Of a DNA stretch of 64,000 nucleotides, positions 13,374-24,294 are shown in pieces (position 1 is the first letter of the stretch; each line of letters starts with the position of its first letter). This DNA is from Takakia lepidozioides. Lineage: Eukaryota; Streptophyta; Takakiopsida; Takakiales; Takakiaceae. The notes beneath the pieces were generated by a model. The model did no database searches. It had not been told where the DNA came from and saw only the letters and a list, made by a program, of their open reading frames with translations. The translations under genes and the position numbers were made by a program. The stretch spans positions 17,792,001-17,856,000 of the forward strand of contig CM060733.1 of the NCBI GenBank assembly GCA_030704615.1. Reading direction: 5' to 3'.

Positions 13374-16300
13374 ATGCTCAACTCGAAATCAGAGTGTCCG
13401 CCACTTTTTGATGGCACAACCAGGTCAGATAAAACTTCACCTATTTTCGTTTCATTTTTTCATGGTGCTAACCACGTTGTGAAGGGCAACACCCAACAAT
13501 TTGGTACACTTTGTTATTCTTTGCAGACACCGAATTTTCTGTGTGTGATAATGTACATCTTCCATCACGTGACATGAAAAGCCGCTTCCTTCCCATCTAC
13601 TGCTTACATTTGGGAGAAGGCATGCGTGATGGATGGAAAGCTAACTTCTTGGGGTGCGGGTGGGACTAGGCTATACTACAACGCCTTATCTTCCTATGCA
13701 CAGCGAGTCTGTGTCGCTGTTAACTACAAGGTTTGTCTTACTTTTCAATTTTGATATGAAGTGACTGCATACCGAGTGCTATGTTCAATGATTCTCTGAA
13801 GACAGGCCTTGGATTTAAGGTTGGTCTCTCCATTATTTAGGATAGTTCCAAGGGCTTCCAACTTTGGGAACCTTGGCATTTTGGCACAGTTGAAGTCTAC
13901 AAAGCTGCTGCATATTGATTAGATGTGCTGTGAAATTTTGCTTGCCTTCGTGGAAATTTATGGTATTGTGCTAAGATTAGGTGTGTCAGGCTTCGAGAAA
14001 CAGAAGAAGCTGGTATCCAGTGTTCCATTTTCCAGCTACATATGGTTTTGTGAACTGTTGACTTCAAGCAAAGCTTAGATTGCGCTGTAATTATGGACCT
14101 CTTAGGCGAATGGACAGTGACAAAAAACACACACTGCAATTGTTTCTGAGTACACTTGACAGCTTTGGGAGAAGTAACAATAATGTTGTTTGAAAGCAGT
14201 TTACACACCTGAGACTCATGTGGGAAATGTGGGGATGGATATAGGGTCTCAAAGACATTGAATTTGTAGAAATCAACCTTGATGACAAGCCCATTTGGTT
14301 CCAAGCAAAGGTTTACCCTCTTGGCAAAGTATGCACTCTTATCTCTGTTTTCATCCCAGTCCCCACTTTGTCAGGATCGATAGCTGTTCACTTTGCAGTG
14401 GCTCTTGTCTCTCTTTACTCTAGAGGAACCATGGGATAGAGGCAATGGATGTTTGAGGGAGGGCAAGCTGTGTTTTGAGCTGTGTGTGGATTGGCAGGTT
14501 CCAGCACTGGAGCACGATGGCAAAGTGATGGGTGAGAGCCTTGACTTGCTTCAATACCTGGACAAACATTTTGGAGGGCCACTTCTGTACCCTACAGTAC
14601 GTAGATGTTCCTGCCTTCCCTGTCGTGGTGACTTTTAACACGCTTGTCGTCCTATTGCACCGTTATTTTAAATATGGGTTAAGGTCCTTCTGCTTGGGTG
14701 TTCTCAGTCCATCCAGACTGCTTCTGAGTACTTTTGATTTGAGTGGCGATTAATCGAGCAAAGACCAACTGCAAGTTCGGTTGAAACTAAGTTCTTGGAA
14801 TTGATAACCTCCTTGAAGGCAAGGTTGTTGCAGGAGGGGGATAGTGGTCGTTCTCTCATTAGTATACCCCTGACATTGTGTCAGAAAATAGATATTGTCT
14901 TGAACAGGCTGCGTGCACCTCGGGCTTTGACAATCCCCCTGTCCTCTCTGCATCTATTTACTATACAAAGGTGGACTCCCCGCCCTGAGTGTCAAAATCA
15001 GTCTATTTTGGAGGGTGGGTAGGCCCCTCAGAGTTCTTGTGTGCATGGTTGGGTGCACAGGAAGAGGCCAAGAAAGAGGCAGCAGCAGAGCTGCTAGAGT
15101 ACACTGACACGTTTAATAAGGCAGGCTTCACCATCCTGAGCCTGAAGGATGCTGCACCATCGCAAATACATGAGGGTATAAGTAAGTTCAGTGTGCTTTC
15201 TTCCCTTTTCAGTTTGGTGGATATGTATGTGGAGGACAACTATTATCACCTTAGGTGCGAGGGGAGGAGCAAACAACCGGGCAATATAGATGCTGAAGAA
15301 GAACCTTAAACTCGCAGTCAATGCTATACTTGCTTTCCTTCACTCCTTGCACCTCACCACAATCAGAACCATCACAGCACTCATCCTCAACAAAGGAAAG
15401 TGAAAAATTGATGTCACATAGTTCGGTCGTTCACAATAAGGGGGTAGTACCTGGGAGTGGAAGAGGTTCTCATTTACGCTGGCTCCGGCTGGCGTCATCT
15501 CATGCTCTCTCTCTGGAGGACAGCTGTTTGGATGTAGCCTTCCAAACGGCTTCGTAAGGAGATGGTAAGTGTGGTTTCTCTTTCTAGTTCTAATGTCAGC
15601 AAATGTGCAGTGGTAGCATTCAACGACAGAGGAGAGGGAGGAAGTGATCTTAAGTGGCAGTGGGGTAGCCAAGAGATCCCGGTCCTCCCTACCTACACTT
15701 ACCTGGGTGTTGAGTTCTCCTCCAATTGTAATTGGGATGCACATATCTGGAAAGTTGTTCAAACTGGCAAGGGCAAAGCTCTGGGGCTCACTAAATTTTT
15801 CCACTGCAGAGGGGTCAACTCTGAGGTTAAGAAAACCATGCTTTGTCGCGTTATTAGACCTGCCTTGGAGTACGGATCTGCTATATGGTTGTTTGATAAC
15901 TCCAACCAGGCTAAGTCTCTAGAATCCATTCAAGTGGGGGTGGCTTAAGGAGTGTATGTCAGCATGCTCCAAAACAGCCAATGTGGCTGTTCGGGGTGAG
16001 TTTGGCATTCCGTCCTTAAGCTCCCGACGAGATGAATTCAAGGTCAGATGGTGGGGTCAGCTGCAACATATGCCCAACACCAGATATCCTAAGTTAATCG
16101 ACTCTATATCTTGGAAACAGGACCGCCCTGTCAAACAGGGTAAGTCCTGGCAGAAGAGAGTAGAAGAGATCTCAAGGACCTGGACCTGGATCCGCAAGTC
16201 TTGACCCTGCTGGATAAATCTGACTTAGAGGCTGTAGGTCCCAGCCATGTCTGTTTCTAGTTATTTGGAGCTTAGCTGATTGATGACATCTGCTGTATGT

Positions 16301-17899
16301 CAGGTCCTGCGCTTGATTACATAGAAAATGCACTTGGGAAATATGCAAATGAAGGACCTTTCTTCCTCGGCAAGTTTGGTGTGGTGTGTATGCGATGCCT
16401 TCACCTTTGGGATATTTTTTACTTACATTTCCATGGCAAAGTCTAGCAAGGTCCTGCTGTAGCCTTTTGGCCGTAGACCCGGTGCCCAGTTTGGGAACCG
16501 ACACTACCTTTGGTAGGGGCTCACTTGGGACTTGAGGTGATATAACAATAAGTTAGGGCTTTCCAGATTTCCTCGAGAGAGCCCTTCACACAAGCATCAA
16601 TCTGCTGCATGTGAGCTTCTCAGCAAGTAGACCCTAAGAGGGTCAGGGCTTTACGCTCAGCCTGAAAGTTAGGGAACAGAGGTGCAGTGAGTACGTTCTT
16701 GATGGTCCTGAAGAGGGTTGCTCATTGATGAGAATACCCCTTGTATCAGAAAATGGATATTGTTTTCCTGCAGCCCCCCCGTTCAGTCCAGTGCCAAGGG
16801 TAGTTAGGCCCCCTTCAGCGAGGGAGAGAGGCCCTTCGAGAGAGAGAGGAGAGGGAGGAGAGGTGAAGGTTGAGAGATTTCCCAAGGTTCTGATATGTTG
16901 TTGTTTCAAAACTGGATGTGGGGTGGTTTCATCTTCTCAGAGAGATTATATAGTGAGAAAGTTTGTAACGTCCACTGGAACCTCTGAAAGAAAGGGATGA
17001 GCCGAAGGGGTTATCTCTGCTGGCTTGCAAGGTTAATGTCATATCCAGGTTTTCATGGTCCTTCTCCATTGCTTTGATGCAGGTGGATGTTGCATATGCG
17101 CCATTTATTGAACGGTTTGGAATTGCACTCCCCGGGATTAAAAACTATGACATTGCAGTTGGGCGACCAAACCTTACCAAGTGGATTGAGGTAAGGAATC
17201 TAGTCCTGCCGAAATCGTTGTTGATAGATACTTCATCTCTGAACATTTCTTTTTTCTCTGTCTCTCTTTATGGCTTTGATACAAGAAAGAAAATGCTCTC
17301 ATTTCTCTTTTCTTTTACAATGTGCCCTTCTTTTGTTTCCTTTCCAGCCCGCCGCACTAGAACCAAGTAACGCCTGTCCCCTAGTTTCTGTTTGCATGTG
17401 GGCTCTATAACTGCCATGTCAAGCATCAGATAACTAAACAATTAATCTCTTCTGTGAGTTCTTTCCAGCCCACTCTTTCTGTGATGTTACACTAGGTGTC
17501 AGCCTAAGGTCTTCAGAATGGGGTACTGATGTGGGTGGGAGTATAGGCTGTGAATAAGGTGGAGGCATATACAACCACAAAAGTTGATCGCAACATTCTA
17601 CTGGATTTGTTCAAGAGATTGCTGGTGAGCTGCCACTAAATTTGGAAGGCGCACATTAGAAAGCAGTTTCTAGGATCTCATTTTGTCACCTTGTAGTGCT
17701 CATATGCGATAGAGGAGAGAGAAGACCTGGCCCCCCATTGCTTGGTTTATCATGTTTGAGATTTTCGTGGAGGGGACCTGTGCATGTAAGTTGTTTAAGA
17801 AGATATGTTGAAGGCTTGCAGGAAAATGACTACTTCAAGAAGGCAGGGATGGTTGAGGACCGAACCCAAACCACCCCAGTACCTGTAGCTAGCACATAA
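13374..17899 (+). CDS. GSTL: Lambda-class glutathione transferase, copy C
   Basis: Exons: 13374-13423 (possible ATG in frame, MLNSKSECPPLFDG), 13670-13730, 14245-14328, 14498-14596, 15061-15181, 16304-16383, 17083-17190, 17547-17624, 17822-17899 (TAA), all in phase. The catalytic motif is LSSYAQRV: Ser replaces the lambda catalytic Cys and the following Pro is also lost. Two substitutions in the thioredoxin-fold exon (DKPIWFQAKVYPLGK) differ from A and B. VPALEHDGK and GESLDL remain. The ATG at 13374 exists because of a T where copy B has C (ACG), so C may have an extra or cytosolic start; an upstream exon is equally possible. The intron before 16304 carries a recent LINE RT fragment and the next intron has a deletion of about 430 bp. 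Coding exons look intact. Confidence 0.87.
15592..16251 (+). mobile_element. Internal LINE RT fragment inserted in GSTL-C intron
   Basis: This 660-bp block is almost identical to 37028-37684 of the LINE at 36-41 kb (RT C-terminal part, NVSKCAVVAFNDRGEG and YLGVEFSSN). It is absent from copies A and B. It is flanked by near-identical TCTNTTTCTAGTT (left about 15579-15591, right about 16246-16258), like a target-site duplication. It contains neither LINE end and no poly(A), so it is an unusual internal piece. Small indels relative to the 37-kb copy break its frame. Confidence 0.8.
16459..16815 (-). mobile_element. LINE 3' fragment in GSTL-C intron (shortened)
   Basis: Remains of the antisense LINE fragment shared with A and B. 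Its 3'-terminal part and about 430 bp of flanking intron are deleted at about 16448-16459, and the middle is reduced near 16775-16785. The reverse-frame piece PFSDTRGIL is still recognisable. Confidence 0.65.
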
Positions 17900-18754
17900 T
17901 CCAGATTTTGTGCTGGATTGAGTGGATTGTAGAAAGAAAGTAAGGTGGGGTGATCATAACCTCGTGGATATGAAAGATCATGGCGAGCTTGCTCTCAAAG
18001 GTAGTTTTTAGATACATACCCAGTATGACCCAGTATGAACTGGGATATGCGACCAAACAATCAAGTTGCTTTAGTCAGAAGACCCAAATATCGTACTTTT
18101 TGCTCCAGAGCCTGTGGCTTGTACTTGATTCTTTGTCTTTATGTTGTGTAAACATGGTTAGCTAGCCATTGATTGCTCGAAAAAAGGAGAATGCTTCATG
18201 GGAAGAGTATGCTTGGCAGAATATTTGTGGGAGAAGAAATTAACTTACGTGACTGAAAAAGAAGGTAAGAAAATAGGGACTACACAGCATGATCTTATAT
18301 GTGGTTGTTATCTTTGCAAATGAAGATAATCATGACTCGTGTAAGAATTTTCACTTCCAAAACAAGTCAAGAGTCGTCGACCAGATCATCTCCCTCGACA
18401 GTCCATGTTTATCTTGACGATGTGGTGGACTCCACCACCCTCACCTCCCTCATTTGGAAGAGGCTATACAAAATTGAGAGGAGAGTTGGTCCTGTAATGC
18501 AAAAACGAGGCTCTTAAACGTGCTCACAAAGTCAAGTCAGTAATTTAGACATTGTACTGCCGCAGCGGAAGAGAAAATAACACGACATCTTTCTATTCCG
18601 AGATCTGATCATAAATCTTATAAATGCACATTTCCTACTGAGATGCTCATAATATCTGTTGTGCATGCCTGAGTGTGGTTCATCGGGCACTTTGTCATCT
18701 TTGACATCCTTTTTGGCATTCAGAACGATCAGTCCATCAGTTAGCCTTTCCCAA

Positions 18755-19335
18755 ACTACTTAAACTAACCCCTTTGCGTAATATTCAACAACACAATCTA
18801 ATGTCTTTCTAACTGACCTTTGGTACAGCGTTGAACTGTCATTTTCAGAACTTAATAGCTCTTCGCCAGCAAGACTGTTCTTTCCAATCTGAAGTGTCCT
18901 CCACTCAATTATCATAATCCTTTGAGATAACAAGAGCCCTACGGGTGTGATCAGATCTGACGGCCCCCCATATGAAGTTCCGCATGAGAGCCTTAATCTT
19001 TTTGATGATGTCAACCCCAGGAGACCAAACAGAGGCGGTGAACCAGCAGGAAGCCAGAGCACTTGATTGACAATTAGTGCTTTGCCCGCATTGGAAAGGT
19101 CCAGTATGCTAATTTCTTCTTGAGGTTGGACAAGACAGCTTCAGCCCTTAGGCTGTCACTCAGATCATGGCCAATGACGTGGCCCAATGAGCTACCAACT
19201 TGCAGCCAGGAAAGCCCAACATTACCACCCCAGCTCAGGCAATGAGAAGCGCTTGAAGAGTCTTTCAGCCTAACTTAGAGAGGATCCCTTTGGATTTGTT
19301 CCAAATTGATGCTGAGGCTAGAGTTTCGCAGCAGC
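18755..19335 (-). pseudogene. Decayed L1-type LINE reverse-transcriptase relict
   Basis: Across shifting minus frames the order LSNLKKKLAYW, AGKALIVNQVLW, KIKALMRNFIWGG is readable. This is the conserved stretch after the RT palm in plant L1 LINEs (K-L-S-Y-W, A-G-R, R-N-F-L-W). Several frameshifts and stops separate the blocks. No LINE ends, target-site duplication or tail are visible. It belongs to a different LINE lineage from the 36-41 kb element. Confidence 0.6.
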
Positions 19336-19744
19336 ATATTCTCAAGAATCTTCTAGAATATGCAGATATTTCTTTGTGCTCACGCCCGCTAGCGTGAGCA
19401 TGCTCACATGTTACCCCAACCCCTCATGCGAATAGGGTTCTAAAATAGCGAAAATGATGTTAGTTGTGTGCCTATTTGTGTGCCTCTGTCCCTAATTATG
19501 TCCCTAAACCCTAATAAAAATAGGCACACGTAATGTATATCTTCAAGCTCCAAGTTCAACATGTCTACAACTTGGTATCTGTACATAACCCAGAGGAATT
19601 TACTAGGAGTAAATACCAGAAATTACCAAGTTACCATATTATCGAAAATTATCATGATTTATAGTGATTTATCATGATCTTTCATGATTTATCATAAGTT
19701 ACCATTAGTTATCAAGTTATCGAGAGTTTATCAAATTACCGAGA

Positions 19745-19925
19745 GTAACTTGGAAACTGCTCATGAAGCTTCATTTTGAGGAAAACTTCATCAAGATACT
19801 TCTTTTGTTTAAGGAAACTTCTCCATCAAGAAACCTTTGTTTAACCTTGGAAACTTCTCCATCACGAAAGCTCCATTGGGGAAGCTTCTTGGGAAGCTTC
19901 CTAGTAGCCTGTATATATAGGAGGC
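19745..19925 (+). promoter_or_regulatory. TATA box preceded by GAAGCTTC heat-shock-element-like motifs
   Basis: TATATATA at 19912-19919 is preceded by GAAGCTTC at 19881-19888 and 19893-19900, giving the GAAnnTTC pattern of heat-shock elements, with a third GAAGCTTC near 19765. Downstream, the inverted pair GGCGAGACTG/CAGTCTCGCC (about 19921-19952) could fold in a transcript. No coding sequence follows, so an LTR-type promoter is as likely as a host one. Confidence 0.35.
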
Positions 19926-21689
19926 GAGACTGGACACTCTTCAGTCTCGCCAACACAAGTTTAAGCTACTCTTGTTTCCAGTCCCAGTACTTCAGTTCAG
20001 CTTCCAGTACTCTAGCCCAGTTTTTCCAATATCTAGCACTCTAGTCCAGTTTCCAGCATTCTAATATTAAAGTCGAGTTCCAGTATCTTGTACTCTTGTC
20101 CATTGTTATAAAGATCATCTTGATTCATGATTACCCATCATGCATTCGGCCACGCCGACCTTGACTTCTTGTCTAGTCTTGTACATCTAGTCTGATCTCT
20201 TGTTTGTGTTCAGTCACGTTCTCGTCTTTGACAGTAGCCTACAAAAGAAAAACACATTAGGAAAAAACAAAGTCACAATAACCAACATCATCCAAAACAC
20301 ACCAATACCAAACAATAATTGAACAATTTAATATAATGAGGCAAACAACGGGTTTCTGTAGCAAAATAAATCAAGGTATCGGGCTTCGTCAGCAAAATAA
20401 TGGGTTTCGCAAGTGAAATAATGGATTTTGCCAGTGAAATTTTTAGGTATCGCTGCGTAGGTCATTATCCAATGGTTTCGTGGGCGAAACAAAATGTGTT
20501 GTGTTTGGTTTTGCATATAAGAGACGACATAAAATTGTTTATTTCTCCAATGAATTGTTATGGGCTTATTGCGGTACGTCGGTACCCATGTTTTCATGAG
20601 CGAAACATAATGAAATAATCTAAGTTTCGCGTATTACTGTTTGCATCGAACGTCACCTGCACTTGACTAAATACGCAACTATTAATCAACGAAAATCCTT
20701 GATAGATACGGCACCTACCAGATATTCTTTATGCCCATACTTCGCGTGGCTTGTGCTCACATGAGCACAAGTCTGCTCACGTGAGCACAAATTGCACATT
20801 TTAGTTTCGTCATCGCATCTTTTCGGGAATATTTTTGGAATTTCCGGTATATCGTCTTCTACTCACGTGAGCAAGCGCACATAGGCGTGAGCCTACTCAC
20901 GTGTTACCCTCAAAGAATGTTGTCAAGTAACTTTGTGAGTGTTATAATTTCATTATATTCAGTTCCCTTCAGATTTTTCTTTCAATTTTTCTTTTTCTTT
21001 TTCTTTAAAATTTAAAACATGGGCTAAGGCCATGGAGAAACTTTATTTTTGATCATTTCAAAACCCCCAGGTACTCCATGAGGTACATACACCGTATTCA
21101 GAGTAGGAAGAACTATACCCCTTCATAAGGTACGACCAAAAGAGCTAGCAGGCCCATAGGCCTAAAAACAAAGAATGATCCATACACCGACCAAAGGGCC
21201 ATATGACTAGAGGCCATCATAACATGGTCACACCATAAAACTAAGTGAAGTACAATGAACGCGCGGACACTAATTAGTCTTTATGTTTGAGATTATGACG
21301 AGTGATCAATTAATGAAATTGTAGTATGGAGGCATTTGTGGAGAGCTTATAGAGGTGTTTTCGTTGATACCACACTCAAATTCCGGGGATGCGGTGGATG
21401 GTTGCGCGGGGGTCTCTCCAGCGGGGTGGGGGTTGCTTGGTCCAAACGCAATGGTCCTTCTACGCACTGTAGCAAATGATGCCGAAGTTTCTTGGAAGGC
21501 AACGTAGAGCGAATCTGCATCCCTTTGAGCTATATGGATGTCTGCAGAGAATTCGGCCCAGGCCTTCCTTAAACATTAGGGACAAGTGAGAAGACTCCTG
21601 AAAAAGTCCTAGAGCATTGGGCCTTCCACAAGTGCCAAAGTGTCGAACTTATGAATGTCTCAAAGACCAGACAAGAGATATTTGCTTAC

Positions 21690-21885
21690 TGGTTTCAGTT
21701 CTATTATATTCAGTTCCCTTCAGATTTATTACTTAGATATATTCACTTCAGCTCTATTATATTCACTTCTCTTCCATTATATTCAGTTTCTCTTCACATT
21801 TATCCCTACGATTTCATCACATTCAATTTTATCTTTTCGCATTTGTTCCCTGCATTTAGTTTATTATTTTTTTCACAGACTTTGC
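21690..21885 (+). repeat. AT-rich dispersed repeat, copy 1
   Basis: Contains CTATTATATTCA, CAGTTCCCTTCAGATTTAT, ATCTTTTCGC and GTTCCCTGCATTTA. The same ordered blocks occur at 60575-60812 (plus) and 52560-52800 (minus), with partial copies near 20950 and 42930-43025. This marks a nonautonomous mobile family or a simple-repeat-rich transposon end. No coding capacity is seen. Confidence 0.6.
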
Positions 21886-23159
21886 ATTACATAATAACAT
21901 TACGGTTTTACAGTCAAACCTAGATAATTGTTATGCTCCAAGAGTATAGAATATATAAAATTTAGGCAGTTATATCAAAAAAACGGTAAAACAGGCTGAA
22001 ATCTTAGAACATAACTATTAGAAATATAACATTAAATGAGGTCAATCAGATGCAAGATAACATTTAATGAGATGGCTGAAAATATGCGTAATGTCTATTT
22101 GCTGGCAGTTCGCCTGCTTAGCAAGATGCAATTTTTTTCTCCATGGATAAATATTTTGAAAGAGCAACAAACCGTTTCTGCAGTCTTTTTGACCTCAGAG
22201 TAGTAAGAGACTGAAGGTACATATCAGGTTACTAATTCTTCTTCATCGTCCTCTTGGATTTCTTCACTTGGTGCGACCATGTCCCATATTTTTTCATCTG
22301 TCGGTTCAAATGGCTTAGATCAAAGTGAAATTGATCTTCAAACTGAAGTAGTGATAAAGATGACGCATCTCTGGGTGGACATCATTTTAAGTGAATGTTA
22401 ACTTAACTTAACTGAGTGCTAAGTGGGTGTGTTACCAACTTGAGGGGCTGTTATTCATGGAGGTGATTTGTTAGTGGTCAAAACAGATTATTCCTTATTT
22501 GATCCAACTAGTTTAGAGGTGTATACTGAATGTAACAATTAGAGAGGTGCTTTAACACAGAGGAGAGTAGGTAGTCAATAATAAATACCACTCTTTTTGT
22601 CATTCTTAGTGTATATTTTTACAGAGTGGGAAATCATAACATTTATGATGATATAACAAAAGAAAAGGTAACATTTATCAGGGTTGACTGTAGTACGCAA
22701 AGTGAAAGCGAGCTTTGTTAAAAGAAAACTGATTGCAAGCCTCATTGCCAACATCTGCAATGAGGCTCTGCAATCTGCAAACTATGACAGTTTGGGAGTT
22801 TACCAAAGTGAGATGTGCGACAAGTCATCCCTACATTTGGACTATAACTTAAAACATTCAATAGTTAGTCATTGCTCGACACTTGTATATTTAAGATTTT
22901 TGTCAAAATGATAGGTAGTATGTTAATGTATGCCCAGTTTGGAAAGATTCATAGTTACTTTATTTCTACTTTTTATACATGCAGCTAGTCGGCGTAAGTA
23001 AGAGCCACTTCACCTTGCAGCTAGTGTCTCCTTGTAGGGGTGGGCCATATGAAGAAAGTGGGCCCGTATCCAAGGTACGTAAGATACCAATGGTGGATAT
23101 GCCACCATAAGATAGTTTTGTATCCGACCATACCAAATTATTATAGTATACAAATTTTC

Positions 23160-23350
23160 AGTCAATACTCTTACAGAGGTATCATCTAGAAATAGAAACT
23201 ATGTCTGTGGGTCTACCAAAGGCATGTCACACTCTTATCAATCAATATTATTACAGAGGTATCATCTTGAAAATGAATCAATGTTTGTTTCTCCTCTCCC
23301 GGAGGTATATCAAACTCATATCCATTAACACTCCAATAGAGGTACCATAT
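23160..23350 (+). repeat. Short imperfect tandem repeats
   Basis: About three diverged units of roughly 80 bp, each with a core like TTACAGAGGTATCATCT (near 23172 and 23249) or a degenerate AATAGAGGTACCATATCAT (near 23335). Confidence 0.45.
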
Positions 23351-23356
23351 CATATG

Positions 23357-23520
23357 TTGTGCGCATACATATCGCTACACAACTACATCGCTGTCTAAAA
23401 CCACACAACACATGTGCACGCCACACACTAGTCCACCACTAGTCCAACCACTAGGCTACAACTAATCAGTCACTAGGCTGCCACTATGCTGCCCACTATG
23501 GCAGTCACTAGTCCACACAA
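23357..23520 (-). repeat. Duplicated segment X, outer copy (possible LTR start)
   Basis: About 85-90% similar to 23864-24034. Both end on the plus strand in GCAGTCACTAGTCCACACAA. Read on the minus strand each would begin TGTGTGGACTAG, a TG start like an LTR. The inner copy is preceded by a G-rich tract that fits a polypurine tract, so this outer copy may be a second LTR beginning placed in tandem. Confidence 0.5.
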
Positions 23521-23847
23521 TGATAAAGAAGCAGAATACAAGCACAAGCTCATGCGAACTCACAAAGCTGAAGCATAAACTCATGCATATATAAACTCAT
23601 CACTCAAATACAAGTCAAGCCAAGTGCACCCCACGCCATGGGGAATCCACACTACGGCGCCATAGCTAGGCGCGGTGAGGCTCAACTCGAGAAAGATGAG
23701 CCTCTCGCGCTTGCCGTGAAGATAACCACTCCAGGGCCTAAATCTGCCTTGACCCCTGGATTGACACTTGGGCCAATCCCAAATGTCAATATGTAAAAGC
23801 TAGCTATTTCTTAGCTAATTTCATACTAGTTGTAAAATAACTCGACA
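23521..23847. repeat. 327-bp repeat R, left copy (TG...CA ends)
   Basis: Begins TGATAAAGAAGCAG and ends CTCGACA. A copy of the same length, with few differences, lies at 33934-34260, so the pair brackets the methyltransferase-bearing Ty3 element. TG/CA termini and a TATATAAA (about 23587) suit an LTR or LTR part. Flanking pentamers (cacaa on the left, catac after the right copy) do not form a clean target-site duplication. Confidence 0.6.
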
Positions 23848-23863
23848 GCTGTCGTACGCATAC

Positions 23864-24034
23864 ATATCGCTACACAACTACATCATTGTCCAAAACCACA
23901 CAACACATGTGCACACACACTAGTATACCACTAGTCCACCACTAGTCCAGCCACTAGTCCAACCACTAGGCTACAACTAGTCAGTCACTAGGCTGCCACT
24001 ATGCTGCCCACTATGGCAGTCACTAGTCCACACA
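23864..24034 (-). repeat. Duplicated segment X, inner copy (candidate 3' LTR start)
   Basis: On the minus strand it starts TGTGTGGACTAGTGACTGCC directly after the purine-rich tract at 24036-24048. It is homologous to 23357-23520. X plus R (24034 down to 23521) would make a 514-bp LTR ending CTTTATCA. Confidence 0.5.
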
Positions 24035-24035
24035 A

Positions 24036-24048
24036 TCGCCCCCCTAGC
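24036..24048 (-). other. Candidate polypurine tract of the Ty3 element
   Basis: The minus strand reads TAGGGGGGCGAT immediately before the TGTGTGG LTR-like start. Ty3 elements prime plus-strand DNA synthesis from such a purine run just upstream of the 3' LTR. Position and composition fit; the element is degenerate, so function is not assured. Confidence 0.5.
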
Positions 24049-24294
24049 TGGTACTTAGGTCCCTCTAAGTCCAGGTAGCCACAAGATGTGATAGTGACCA
24101 TAACCTCACTAAGTCCTCCACCACTGTCCCTATTACACTCAAACTCGATAGATCAAGAGGCCGGGTGCAAGAGTTGCCCCATCGTTAGTCGTCATCTTGC
24201 AACTTGTGAACTTGAACCTGGGATCTCGTGTATTGACTCCTATGAGTTCGGCCTCCTATGTCTTGTTAGCTGCCTCTAGTCATGTCCACTGCCA

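Larger units (their letters stand above)
1..18520 (+). repeat. Three-unit tandem segmental duplication carrying GSTL-A, B and C
   Basis: Landmarks recur with offsets of about 7.3 kb (A to B) and 6.9-7.1 kb (B to C): the cis-Pro exon at 248, 7566 and 14498, and the VDVAYAPF exon at 2358, 9970 and 17083. Introns and spacers are as conserved as exons, so duplication is recent or the copies have been homogenised. Copy-specific deletions and insertions show they now evolve separately. The third unit stops near 18.5 kb. Confidence 0.9.
19336..23159. other. AT-rich noncoding region
   Basis: No gene is recognised. It contains imperfect TTTATCATGA repeats (about 19650-19700), a promoter-like block near 19.75-19.92 kb, palindromic TGCTCACGTGAGCA-type clusters (about 19375-19415 and 20750-20910), and weak copies of an AT-rich dispersed repeat (20950-21020). 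Open frames are short and lack recognisable domains. Confidence 0.5.
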
